DNA of 6,688 nt from positions 1-6,688 of the forward strand of contig JACQDO010000229.1 of assembly GCA_016201085.1 (NCBI GenBank), in the 5' to 3' direction. Shown piece after piece: positions 1-5,332 of this stretch. The DNA comes from Hyphomicrobiales bacterium (GTDB lineage Bacteria > Pseudomonadota > Alphaproteobacteria > Rhizobiales > Xanthobacteraceae). A model generated the notes under the pieces. It ran no database searches. It saw only the letters and a list, made by a program, of their open reading frames with translations, and was not told the DNA's origin. The position numbers and the translations under genes were made by a program. Every line of letters begins with the position of its first letter. Positions within the stretch are counted from its first letter, which is position 1.

Positions 1-1872
1 CTGATCTGGTGCATGGGCGCTACCCAGCACACGGTCGGCACCGCCAATGTGCGCGCCTTCTGCATCCTGTGCCTGGCCACCGGCAATGTCGGCGCGCCCG
101 GCACCGGCGCCAACATCTTCCGCGGCCACACCAACGTGCAGGGCGCCACCGACCTCGGCGTCGACGTGGTCACGCTGCCGCTCTACTACGGCCTGATCGA
201 GCCGGCCTGGCGGCATTGGGGCCGCGTCTGGGAGGTGGAGTTCGACTGGCTGAAAGCGCGCTTCGACACGCCGGCGATGATGAACACGCCCGGCATCCCG
301 TCGACGCGCTGGCATGACGCCACGCTGCTGGCCAAGGAGGATGTGGCGCAGAAGGACAATCTCAAGGCCATGATCGTCTTTGGCCACGGCGGCAACACCG
401 TGACCCGCATGCCGAAAGCGGCGGCCGCCATCGAGAAGCTCGATCTTCTGGTCGTGGCCGATCCGCATCCGACCACCTGGGCGGCGCTGTCCGAACGCAA
501 GAACGGCACCTATCTGTTGCCGGTGGCGACCAGCTACGAGACCAATGGTTCGCGCACGTCTTCCAACCGCGCGATCCAGTGGGGCGAGCAGATCGTCAAG
601 CCGATCTTCGAGTCGAAAGACGATCTGGAGATCATGTACCTGCTGGCCAAGAAGCTCGGCTTCGAAGACAAGATGTTCAAGAACATCAAGGTCAACGGCA
701 ATCTGCCGGAGGCCGAGGACGTGCTGCGCGAGATCAACCGTGGCGGCTGGTCGACCGGCTACTGCGGCCAGTCGCCGGAGCGCCTGAAGTCGCACATGGC
801 GCATCAGGCCGACTTCGACATGAAGACGCAGAAGGCCACCACCGGCCCCAACCAGGGCGACTATTACGGTCTGCCCTGGCCGTGCTGGGGTAAGCCGGAA
901 TTCAAGCATCCCGGCACGCCGCTGCTCTACAACACCAACCTGTCGGTCAAGGAGGGCGGCGGCACCTTCCGCGCGCGCTTCGGTCTCGAACGCGAGGAAA
1001 CGCTGGCCGACGGCAGCAAGCGCAAGGTCAGCCTGCTCGGCAACGGTTATTACTCAAAGGATAGCGAGATCAAGGACGGCTATCCGGAGTTCACCTACGG
1101 CGTGCTCAAGAAGCTCGGCTGGGACAAGGACCTGACCGAGGCCGAACTGGCGGTGATCAACAAGATCAATCCGACCACGCCGGAAGCGGTGGGCTGGGCG
1201 ATCGATCTGTCCGGCGGCATCCAGCGCGTCGCCATCGAGCACGGCTGCATCCCGTACGGCAACGGCAAGGCGCGCGCCAATGCGTTCGGCTTGCCCGATC
1301 CGATCCCGGTACATCGCGAGCCGATCTACACCTCGCGGCCGGAATTGGTCGCGAAATATCCGACGCTGCCCGATGCCAAGCAGTTCCGTGTGCCCAATAT
1401 CGGTTTCACGGTGCAGAAGGCGGCGGTCGACAAAGGCATCGCCAAGCAGTTCCCGCTCATCCTGTCGTCCGGCCGACTGGTCGAATACGAGGGTGGCGGC
1501 GAGGAGACCCGCTCCAACAAGTGGCTGGCCGAACTGCAGCAGGAGATGTTCATCGAGATCAATCCCGCCGATGCCGCCGAGCGTGGCATCAAGGACGGCG
1601 GCTGGGTCTGGGTGTCCGGCGCCGAAATGGATGCAGGCAAAGCCTGCCGCATGAAGGCGCTGGTCACCGAACGCGTCGGCAAGGGCGCGACCTGGTGTCC
1701 GTTCCATTTCGCCGGCTGGTTTCAGGGCGTCGATCAGCGCGCGAAATATCCCAAGGGCGCCGATCCGATCGTGCTGGGCGAGAGCGTCAATACGCTCACC
1801 ACCTACTGCTACGATCCGGTCACCGGCATGCAAGAACCCAAGGCCACCCTCTGTCAGATCCGGGCGGCATAA
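1..1872 (+). CDS. fdhA: formate dehydrogenase alpha (catalytic) subunit, 5'-truncated by window edge
   Basis: The frame is open from base 1 to the TAA at 1870-1872, giving 623 visible residues. The ATG at base 13 is internal, because the family motif already reads in frame from base 1 (LIWCMGATQHTVGT). Residues 6-53 carry the molybdopterin oxidoreductase signature of FDH-N-like enzymes (GATQHTVGT, then GNVG, NIFRGH, NVQGATD). Residues from about 480 to 600 form the C-terminal molybdopterin-dinucleotide-binding domain (FPLILSSGRLVEYEGGG, later TWCPFHFAGW). Family members are roughly 950-1000 residues, so about a third is missing: the expected Tat leader, the N-terminal [4Fe-4S] domain and the Cys or selenocysteine metal ligand all lie upstream. 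Known role: oxidation of formate to CO2 at a Mo/W bis-MGD centre, with electrons passed to FdhB. FdhB starts 12 bases after the stop, which supports an operon. No frame break is seen in this part. Confidence 0.93.
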   Translation: MIWCMGATQHTVGTANVRAFCILCLATGNVGAPGTGANIFRGHTNVQGATDLGVDVVTLPLYYGLIEPAWRHWGRVWEVEFDWLKARFDTPAMMNTPGIPSTRWHDATLLAKEDVAQKDNLKAMIVFGHGGNTVTRMPKAAAAIEKLDLLVVADPHPTTWAALSERKNGTYLLPVATSYETNGSRTSSNRAIQWGEQIVKPIFESKDDLEIMYLLAKKLGFEDKMFKNIKVNGNLPEAEDVLREINRGGWSTGYCGQSPERLKSHMAHQADFDMKTQKATTGPNQGDYYGLPWPCWGKPEFKHPGTPLLYNTNLSVKEGGGTFRARFGLEREETLADGSKRKVSLLGNGYYSKDSEIKDGYPEFTYGVLKKLGWDKDLTEAELAVINKINPTTPEAVGWAIDLSGGIQRVAIEHGCIPYGNGKARANAFGLPDPIPVHREPIYTSRPELVAKYPTLPDAKQFRVPNIGFTVQKAAVDKGIAKQFPLILSSGRLVEYEGGGEETRSNKWLAELQQEMFIEINPADAAERGIKDGGWVWVSGAEMDAGKACRMKALVTERVGKGATWCPFHFAGWFQGVDQRAKYPKGADPIVLGESVNTLTTYCYDPVTGMQEPKATLCQIRAA

Positions 1873-1884
1873 GTAGCAACGACC

Positions 1885-2277
1885 ATGGCACGTATGAAAT
1901 TCCTCTGCGACGCCGACCGTTGCATCGAGTGCAACGCCTGCGTCACCGCCTGCAAGAACGAACACGAGGTGCCCTGGGGCATCAACCGCCGGCGCGTCGT
2001 CACGCTCAATGACGGCAAGCCGGGCGAACGGTCGATCTCCATGGCCTGCATGCACTGCACCGACGCGCCCTGCGCGGCGGTCTGTCCGGTGAACTGCTTC
2101 TACACCACGGCGGATGCCGTGGTGCTGCACTCCAAGGACCTGTGCATCGGCTGCGGCTACTGCTTCTACGCCTGTCCGTTCGGCGCGCCGCAGTTCCCGC
2201 AGGCAGGCGCTTTCGGCCTGCGCGGCAAGATGGACAAGTGCACGTTCTGCAACGGCGGGCCGGAAAAGGACAACTAG
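1885..2277 (+). CDS. fdhB: formate dehydrogenase beta (4x[4Fe-4S]) subunit, N-terminal part, ended by premature TAG
   Basis: Start ATG at 1885, 12 bases after fdhA, with no strong ribosome site, so translation is probably coupled. The 130 residues begin MARMKFLCDADRCIECNACV, typical of Fdh3-type electron-transfer subunits. Cluster ligands are visible in order: C13-C16-C19-C23, C55-C58-C63-C67, C87-C90-C93-C97, and half of the fourth set, C119-x2-C122. The TAG at 2275-2277 stops the frame before the remaining fourth-set ligands (LCAEMC), which lie in the same frame downstream. The product as written would lack part of one cluster and the C-terminal contact region, so it is unlikely to work. 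The stop falls at the join of a 75-bp imperfect tandem duplication. Without the extra unit the gene would encode about 198 residues, which I recall as the usual length of this subfamily. Known role: relays electrons from FdhA to cytochrome b. Function is certain; integrity is in doubt. Confidence 0.88.
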   Translation: MARMKFLCDADRCIECNACVTACKNEHEVPWGINRRRVVTLNDGKPGERSISMACMHCTDAPCAAVCPVNCFYTTADAVVLHSKDLCIGCGYCFYACPFGAPQFPQAGAFGLRGKMDKCTFCNGGPEKDN

Positions 2278-2349
2278 GTCGGCAACTTCGGTTCGCGCGG
2301 CAAGATGGACAAGTGCACATTCTGCGCCGGCGGCCCGGAAGCCGACAAC
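2200..2349 (+). repeat. 75-bp imperfect tandem duplication inside fdhB, creating an in-frame TAG
   Basis: Unit 1 is 2200-2274 and unit 2 is 2275-2349, with a period of exactly 75 bases (25 codons). By hand alignment they match at 59 of 75 positions. Both encode the segment x-x-G-x-F-G-x-RGKMDKCTFC-x-GGPE-x-DN. Unit 1 begins with CAG (Gln) and unit 2 with TAG at the aligned position, so the stop is either a C-to-T change or a hybrid codon made at the junction. The duplication keeps the frame apart from the stop. Copies this diverged do not look like a fresh slippage event. Confidence 0.85.
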
Positions 2350-2556
2350 AGCAAGGAAGAGTTCGAGAAATACGGCTCCAACCGGCTCGCCGAGGGCAAG
2401 CTGCCGCTCTGCGCCGAGATGTGCTCGACCAAGTCGCTGCTCGCCGGCGACGGCGACGTCATCGCCCAGATCTACAAGGAGCGGGTGGCCAAGCGCGGCT
2501 ACGGCTCCGGCGCCTGGGGCTGGCAAACCGCCTATCGCGAATCGATCGCCACCTGA
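2278..2556 (+). CDS. fdhB: formate dehydrogenase beta subunit, C-terminal part (continuation of split fdhB)
   Basis: This stretch continues in the same reading frame directly after the premature TAG and runs to the TGA at 2554-2556. The first internal ATG is at 2305 (MDKCTFCAGG), so an ORF caller would report 83 residues from there. It repeats the fourth-cluster half-site CTFC and then supplies its missing partner, LCAEMC, followed by STKSLLAGDGDVIAQIYKER, the usual end of this family. No Shine-Dalgarno-like site fits the ATG at 2305, so independent translation is unlikely. There is no C-terminal hydrophobic helix, unlike E. coli FdnH, whose single membrane helix anchors it. The wording GNFGSRGKMDKCTFCAGG here looks more standard for the family than the first copy (GAFGLRGKMDKCTFCNGG). 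This is best read with the preceding piece as one broken or misassembled gene spanning 1885-2556. Confidence 0.82.
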   Translation, partial: VGNFGSRGKMDKCTFCAGGPEADNSKEEFEKYGSNRLAEGKLPLCAEMCSTKSLLAGDGDVIAQIYKERVAKRGYGSGAWGWQTAYRESIAT

Positions 2557-2563
2557 TCAATGC

Positions 2564-2595
2564 CGGCGGCGTGCATGGGGCGCGCCGCCGTTTTT
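2564..2595 (+). terminator. terminator-like hairpin between fdhB and fdhC
   Basis: Bases 2564-2571 (CGGCGGCG) are perfectly complementary to 2583-2590 (CGCCGCCG). Pairing can extend inward, with one G-U pair, to 2564-2574/2580-2590 around a 5-base loop. Five T residues follow at 2591-2595. This is the shape of an intrinsic terminator or attenuator, starting only 8 bases after the fdhB stop and ending 39 bases before the fdhC start. It would lower fdhC expression relative to fdhAB, or mark the end of an mRNA processing fragment. Whether it terminates in vivo cannot be told from sequence, since the T-run is short. Confidence 0.5.
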
Positions 2596-2620
2596 GCCAA
2601 CAAGAAATTTGACGTCATAA

Positions 2621-2630
2621 GGGAAGAGGA
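2621..2630 (+). promoter_or_regulatory. ribosome binding site deciding the fdhC start
   Basis: A purine-rich GGGAAGAGGA lies 4 bases before the ATG at 2635. It supports that start over the in-frame ATG at 2560, which would add 25 residues (MPAACMGRAAVFANKKFDVI and so on) ahead of an otherwise clean signal peptide. The 2560 start would also lie just before the hairpin. Confidence 0.7.
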
Positions 2631-2634
2631 TGCC

Positions 2635-3639
2635 ATGGCGAAGCTCTTTGCGCAGATTCGCTTCATCGCCGGCGCTCTTGCGCTTGCATTCATGCTCGCA
2701 GCCGCGACGCCCGCCGCCGCGCAGGTCAATCCGACCGCCAGCGCGGTGAAGGAGCAGCAGCTGCTCAACGCGCTGCAGGGCGGGGTCATCAGCGGCCGGG
2801 TGAGCATTCCCGACCAGAAGTCGGCCAACCTCATCCAGCCCGCCGGCCGCGAGTGGCGGCAATGGCACGAGGTGACGCTGCGCTGGATCGGCGCCATCGC
2901 GGTCATCGGCGCGCTGGTGCTGATGGTCATCACCTACATGATCCGCGGCCGCATCATGATCAAAGGCGGTCGCTCCGGGCGGGTGATCGTGCGCTTCAAC
3001 GCGTTCGAGCGATTCATCCACTGGCTGACGGCAAGCTGCTTCATCGTGCTGGCGATATCGGGGCTCAACATCACCTTCGGCAAGGCGTTGCTGTTGCCGC
3101 TGCTTGGCCCCGAGGCCTTCACCACCTGGTCGGAGCTGGCGAAATACGCGCACAACTATCTCAGCTTCCCGTTCACCATCGGCGTGGTGCTGATCTTCCT
3201 GACCTGGATCGGCGGCAATATTCCGAATGCGAACGACGTCGCATGGTTCAAGAGCGGCGGCGGCATTTTCGGCGAGCATGAGGCGCCGGCCGGCCACTTC
3301 AACGGCGGCCAGAAGATGATCTATTGGATCGTCGTGATCGGCGGCGGCGCCTCGGCGGTGACCGGCTATCTGCTGCTGTTCCCGTTCTACGCCACCGATA
3401 TCGGCGGTATGCAGCTGTCCGAGGTGATCCACGCCATCGTCGCCATGCTGTTCATCGTCGCCATGCTGGGCCACATCTACCTCGGCACGGTCGGCGAGGA
3501 GGGCGCCTTCGAGGCCATGAGCAGCGGCACGGTCGACGTGAACTGGGCCAAGCAGCATCATCCGTTGTGGCTGCAAGACCAGATGTCCAGCAGCAAGGAC
3601 GCGGGCAGGGCGCGTCCGATGGCGACGCCCGCAGAATAA
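2635..3639 (+). CDS. fdhC: formate dehydrogenase gamma subunit, membrane cytochrome b
   Basis: The 334-residue protein begins MAKLFAQIRFIAGALALAFM and has a probable cleavable signal peptide ending near AAAQ (residues 28-30). A periplasmic-looking stretch follows (about 31-80), then a hydrophobic segment at about 84-103, then the cytochrome b core with four more segments (about 128-147, 176-194, 229-250, 262-284). Candidate haem b ligands are H129 (ERFIHW), H173 (KYAHNY), H266 (EVIHAI) and H280 (LGHIYLG), as expected of the FDH gamma/cytochrome b561-like family. Known role: anchors FdhAB and reduces quinone through two haems b. It is longer than E. coli FdnI (217 residues) because of the N-terminal extension. 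Start ATG 2635 is chosen for its ribosome site and signal peptide. The stop TAA at 3637-3639 is followed by an intrinsic terminator, so fdhC ends the fdh transcript. The frame is intact. Confidence 0.93.
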   Translation: MAKLFAQIRFIAGALALAFMLAAATPAAAQVNPTASAVKEQQLLNALQGGVISGRVSIPDQKSANLIQPAGREWRQWHEVTLRWIGAIAVIGALVLMVITYMIRGRIMIKGGRSGRVIVRFNAFERFIHWLTASCFIVLAISGLNITFGKALLLPLLGPEAFTTWSELAKYAHNYLSFPFTIGVVLIFLTWIGGNIPNANDVAWFKSGGGIFGEHEAPAGHFNGGQKMIYWIVVIGGGASAVTGYLLLFPFYATDIGGMQLSEVIHAIVAMLFIVAMLGHIYLGTVGEEGAFEAMSSGTVDVNWAKQHHPLWLQDQMSSSKDAGRARPMATPAE

Positions 3640-3664
3640 AGCCGTATTTCACCATCGAACTGAG

Positions 3665-3698
3665 AACGCCCGGCCTCCCCGCCGGGCGTTTTGTTTTT
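3665..3698 (+). terminator. intrinsic terminator after fdhC
   Basis: A perfect 10-bp stem, AACGCCCGGC (3665-3674) with GCCGGGCGTT (3681-3690), encloses the 6-base loop CTCCCC. It is followed by TTGTTTTT, giving a T-rich run through 3698. It begins 26 bases after the fdhC stop. It closes the fdhABC transcript and implies that mobB-moeA need their own promoter or read-through. Confidence 0.92.
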
Positions 3699-3705
3699 CT
3701 CCTTC

Positions 3706-3740
3706 ACCCTTCCCCTCCAGGGGCTTTGCCCAACAACCCC
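3706..3740 (+). repeat. left arm of inverted repeat bracketing the low-GC island
   Basis: This 35-base stretch (core CCCCTCCAGGGGCTTTGCCC, then AACAACCCC) matches the reverse complement of 4734-4768 with a few mismatches and one gap. The CCCCT..AGGGG core is itself palindromic. Its style resembles short palindromic intergenic repeats common in Rhizobiales-type genomes. I recognise the style, not a named family. Confidence 0.6.
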
Positions 3741-3828
3741 GTTCTGCACAACAAGTCCGAAGACTGCACAAAAACTCGGGAAGTTGTTCCGACAGATAAG
3801 CTTTATTCTACTGGTGAGCTTATTCGGT

Positions 3829-4635
3829 TTAATCAGTGTTTTCGCGCAGGCTCAGGAAGGAGAAAAGGGAGCGTTCTAAGTCGTTTGGTATGATGGCTAC
3901 GCACCAATCAGCGTAATGAAGGAGCGTGTCCGGGAAAATATCTCGGTATTGGATATGGCCGCGCATAAATATGTATTTGGTTCCCACTTGGGCTTTGACA
4001 GCATCTTCGATAGCGAGAGTTTGGGCCGCCTGCAAAAAGGTGGCTCCGTATTGAAAAGTCCCTGCGGGAGGCAATGGATTTGGTTCAGGGATTGGAAGGC
4101 AGTCGGTGGCCTGTACATTTGTCTGGCCCGGACGAACATCAAAGGCCTTTATATCGAACCAGCCTCGATAATCTTTTGCATCGGTTCCTCCGGCATTTGT
4201 CCAGGCAGGACTTATTATCCACCCTGTTATTTTTTCACCAGCGACGATCAACTTTCCTCCCTCGCCAATAGCGCGCACATTTGGTTGTTCACGTCTAATG
4301 TTGGCACGCAACTGAGCAACAGTCATGAGCCGCTGATTCTTCATTTCGGCCAATTGCCCACGCATAGCGGTCAATTGTTGGTTGAAAATCTCAGCATGAT
4401 GGATGGTTACGCCGACCGTCGCAATCGTAGCGAGAGCAATAATGATCGTCGCAGCGGTCGTGGCAATCGCATTCCACATTGGCCAACGTTCTTGACGCTT
4501 ATTATTGGGGCTTGCGGCATTAGTACCGCAATCTGGCTGAGTATTTTTTGAGTCTGGAATGGGACAGGAAGCAGAACTCGGCGACTGATCGTCGTGGCTT
4601 GTCTTGGTGGGGGCGGAATTTATTTGTTCGCTCAC
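3829..4635 (-). CDS. hypothetical single-pass membrane protein with a C-terminal globular domain
   Basis: The 268-residue minus-strand gene starts at a GTG (bases 4633-4635), with an AAAAAAGAG ribosome-like site 8 bases upstream, and ends at TAA (3829-3831). Residues 1-50 are polar and Ser/Asn/Pro-rich, so probably disordered, ending in KRQER. Residues 55-77 are a strong membrane segment (IIIALATIATVG). Residues 82-112 look like a short helix or coiled coil (QQLTAMRGQLAEMKNQR). Residues 120-250 look like a beta-rich domain (GWIISPAWTNAGGTDAKDYR; HIQYRDIFPDT; ADWC). This layout resembles uncharacterised proteins I recall from Bradyrhizobium and relatives; no function is known to me. GC is about 45-50% in two lines I counted, against well above 60% in the neighbours, and it points opposite to the flanking genes. 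It interrupts an otherwise formate/molybdenum neighbourhood, which suggests later acquisition. It is preferred over the opposing 211-residue frame because of its coherent domain layout and ribosome site. Confidence 0.72.
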   Translation of the reverse strand: MSEQINSAPTKTSHDDQSPSSASCPIPDSKNTQPDCGTNAASPNNKRQERWPMWNAIATTAATIIIALATIATVGVTIHHAEIFNQQLTAMRGQLAEMKNQRLMTVAQLRANIRREQPNVRAIGEGGKLIVAGEKITGWIISPAWTNAGGTDAKDYRGWFDIKAFDVRPGQTNVQATDCLPIPEPNPLPPAGTFQYGATFLQAAQTLAIEDAVKAQVGTKYIFMRGHIQYRDIFPDTLLHYADWCVAIIPNDLERSLFSFLSLRENTD

Positions 4636-4678
4636 GGCGTCAACTCTTTTTTGAGTGAGTACCTATCGTCCCTTAATC

Positions 4679-4708
4679 ACGATACGGTTTTTTGGGCAGA
4701 AAGTTCAA
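4679..4708 (-). promoter_or_regulatory. possible promoter of the minus-strand hypothetical gene
   Basis: Reading the minus strand, TTGAAC (4703-4708) and TATCGT (4679-4684) are separated by 18 bases. Each matches four of six bases of the sigma-70 consensus. Transcription would start near 4672, about 37 bases before the GTG start codon. The -35 box falls in the loop of the hairpin at 4688-4720. The match is weak. Confidence 0.2.
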
Positions 4709-4720
4709 CCGCCCAAAAAT
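4688..4720. other. A/T-flanked hairpin upstream of mobB
   Basis: TTTTTGGGC (4689-4697) pairs with GCCCAAAAA (4711-4719), a 9-bp stem around a 13-base loop. With A and T runs on both sides it could act as a weak bidirectional terminator, or it could mark the edge of the inserted island. It lies between two divergent genes, where a terminator has no obvious job. Only four G-C pairs make it weak. Confidence 0.35.
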
Positions 4721-4733
4721 CCTCGATAAACTA

Positions 4734-4768
4734 GGGGTTATTATGCAAAGCCCCCTCCAGGGGAGGGT
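4734..4768 (-). repeat. right arm of inverted repeat bracketing the low-GC island
   Basis: On the minus strand this reads ACCCTCCCCTGGAGGGGG, then CTTTGCATAATAACCCC, matching the left arm at 3706-3740 in opposite orientation. The two arms enclose about 1 kb containing only the minus-strand hypothetical gene. Together they could be remnants of a mobile cassette, or simply two copies of a common intergenic palindrome. Confidence 0.6.
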
Positions 4769-4808
4769 AAAAGGGTGGCACGCAAAGCGTTTTGCTATAA
4801 GAAAAGCC

Positions 4809-5330
4809 ATGCGCATCATCGGTCTCGCCGGCTGGAGCGGTTCCGGCAAAACGACGCTGATCACCAAACTGATCCCGTGCCTGCTGGCGCGGGGGGTCAG
4901 GGTGTCGACGCTCAAGCACGCCCACCACGGGTTCGATCTGGACAAGCCGGGCAAGGATTCCTTCATGCACCGCGCCGCCGGCGCCACCGAGGTGATCATC
5001 TCGTCGGCCAAGCGCTGGGCCATCCTGCATGAACTGCGCGAGCAGGAGCCGGAATGGGACCTGGCCGGGCTGGTCGGCAAGATGTCGCCGGTCGACCTGG
5101 TGCTGGTCGAAGGCTTCAAGCGCGACGCCTTTCCCAAGCTGGAGATCCACCGCATCGCCAACGGCAAGCCGCTGCTCTACCCGCAGGACCCGCATATCGT
5201 CGCGGTCGCCAGCGATAGCGCGCTGCCGGACGTAGCCCTGCCGGTGCTCGATCTCAACGCCATCGATCCGATCGCCGATCTGCTGCTGGCGCGCGCGGTG
5301 GCGGTCGCTGAGGTCAGTCGGGGTAGTTGA
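4809..5330 (+). CDS. mobB: molybdopterin-guanine dinucleotide biosynthesis protein MobB
   Basis: From ATG 4809 the product is 173 residues, close to the usual MobB length. Walker A is GWSGSGKT at residues 8-15. The MobB signature follows: KHAHHGFDLDKPGKDS (36-51), AGATEVIISS (57-66), VDLVLVEGFKRDAFPKLEIH (95-114), the last containing the Walker B-like strand. Known role: a GTP-binding partner of MobA in joining GMP to Mo-molybdopterin to form the MGD used by formate dehydrogenase. An upstream in-frame ATG at 4692 would add 39 residues translated from the hairpin and the inverted repeat, without family resemblance, so it is rejected. The ribosome site is weak (AAGAAAAG 2 bases before the start). 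A TATAAG sits 7 bases before the ATG and could give a leaderless or near-leaderless transcript. moeA follows after 2 bases, so the two are surely cotranscribed. No mobA is visible. Confidence 0.92.
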   Translation: MRIIGLAGWSGSGKTTLITKLIPCLLARGVRVSTLKHAHHGFDLDKPGKDSFMHRAAGATEVIISSAKRWAILHELREQEPEWDLAGLVGKMSPVDLVLVEGFKRDAFPKLEIHRIANGKPLLYPQDPHIVAVASDSALPDVALPVLDLNAIDPIADLLLARAVAVAEVSRGS

Positions 5331-5332
5331 CG

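Noticed and set aside
2275..2277. TAG recoded as an amino acid (amber readthrough or Gln reassignment)
   Set aside because: moeA ends in TAG, so it serves as a normal stop here. The codon also sits exactly at a duplication junction, which explains it more simply.
1054..2526. 490-residue open frame on the minus strand opposite fdhA-fdhB
   Set aside because: It lies antisense to clear FdhA/FdhB coding sequence. High-GC genes commonly leave such open antisense frames. Its composition is repetitive Ala/Gly/Arg/Asp with no recognisable motif.
2594..2621. TTGCCA (2594-2599) and CATAAG (2616-2621) as an fdhC promoter
   Set aside because: The -10 would overlap the ribosome binding site, and transcription would start inside or after it, leaving the message without a usable leader.
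2557..3576. 339-residue minus-strand frame opposite fdhC
   Set aside because: His/Asp/Gln/Arg-rich low-complexity translation antisense to an unmistakable cytochrome b gene; no motifs and no sensible start.
3744..3771. Direct repeat CTGCACAA at 3744-3751 and 3764-3771
   Set aside because: Eight bases repeated twice is within chance for this gap, and no third copy or nearby regulator supports an operator.
3796..3823. ATAAGCT/AGCTTAT hairpin as terminator of the minus-strand gene
   Set aside because: The stem is only 7 bp and AT-rich, has a 14-base loop, and is not followed by a T-run on the minus strand.
3691..3879. 62-residue plus-strand frame with a signal-peptide-like hydrophobic run
   Set aside because: It starts in the terminator T-run, passes through the inverted-repeat arm and overlaps the 3' end of the minus-strand gene; no ribosome site. 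The hydrophobic run is probably chance.
3916..4551. 211-residue plus-strand frame across the low-GC island
   Set aside because: It overlaps the minus-strand gene fully. Its translation lacks domain order, whereas the minus frame has a membrane helix, a coiled-coil-like region, motifs and a ribosome site.
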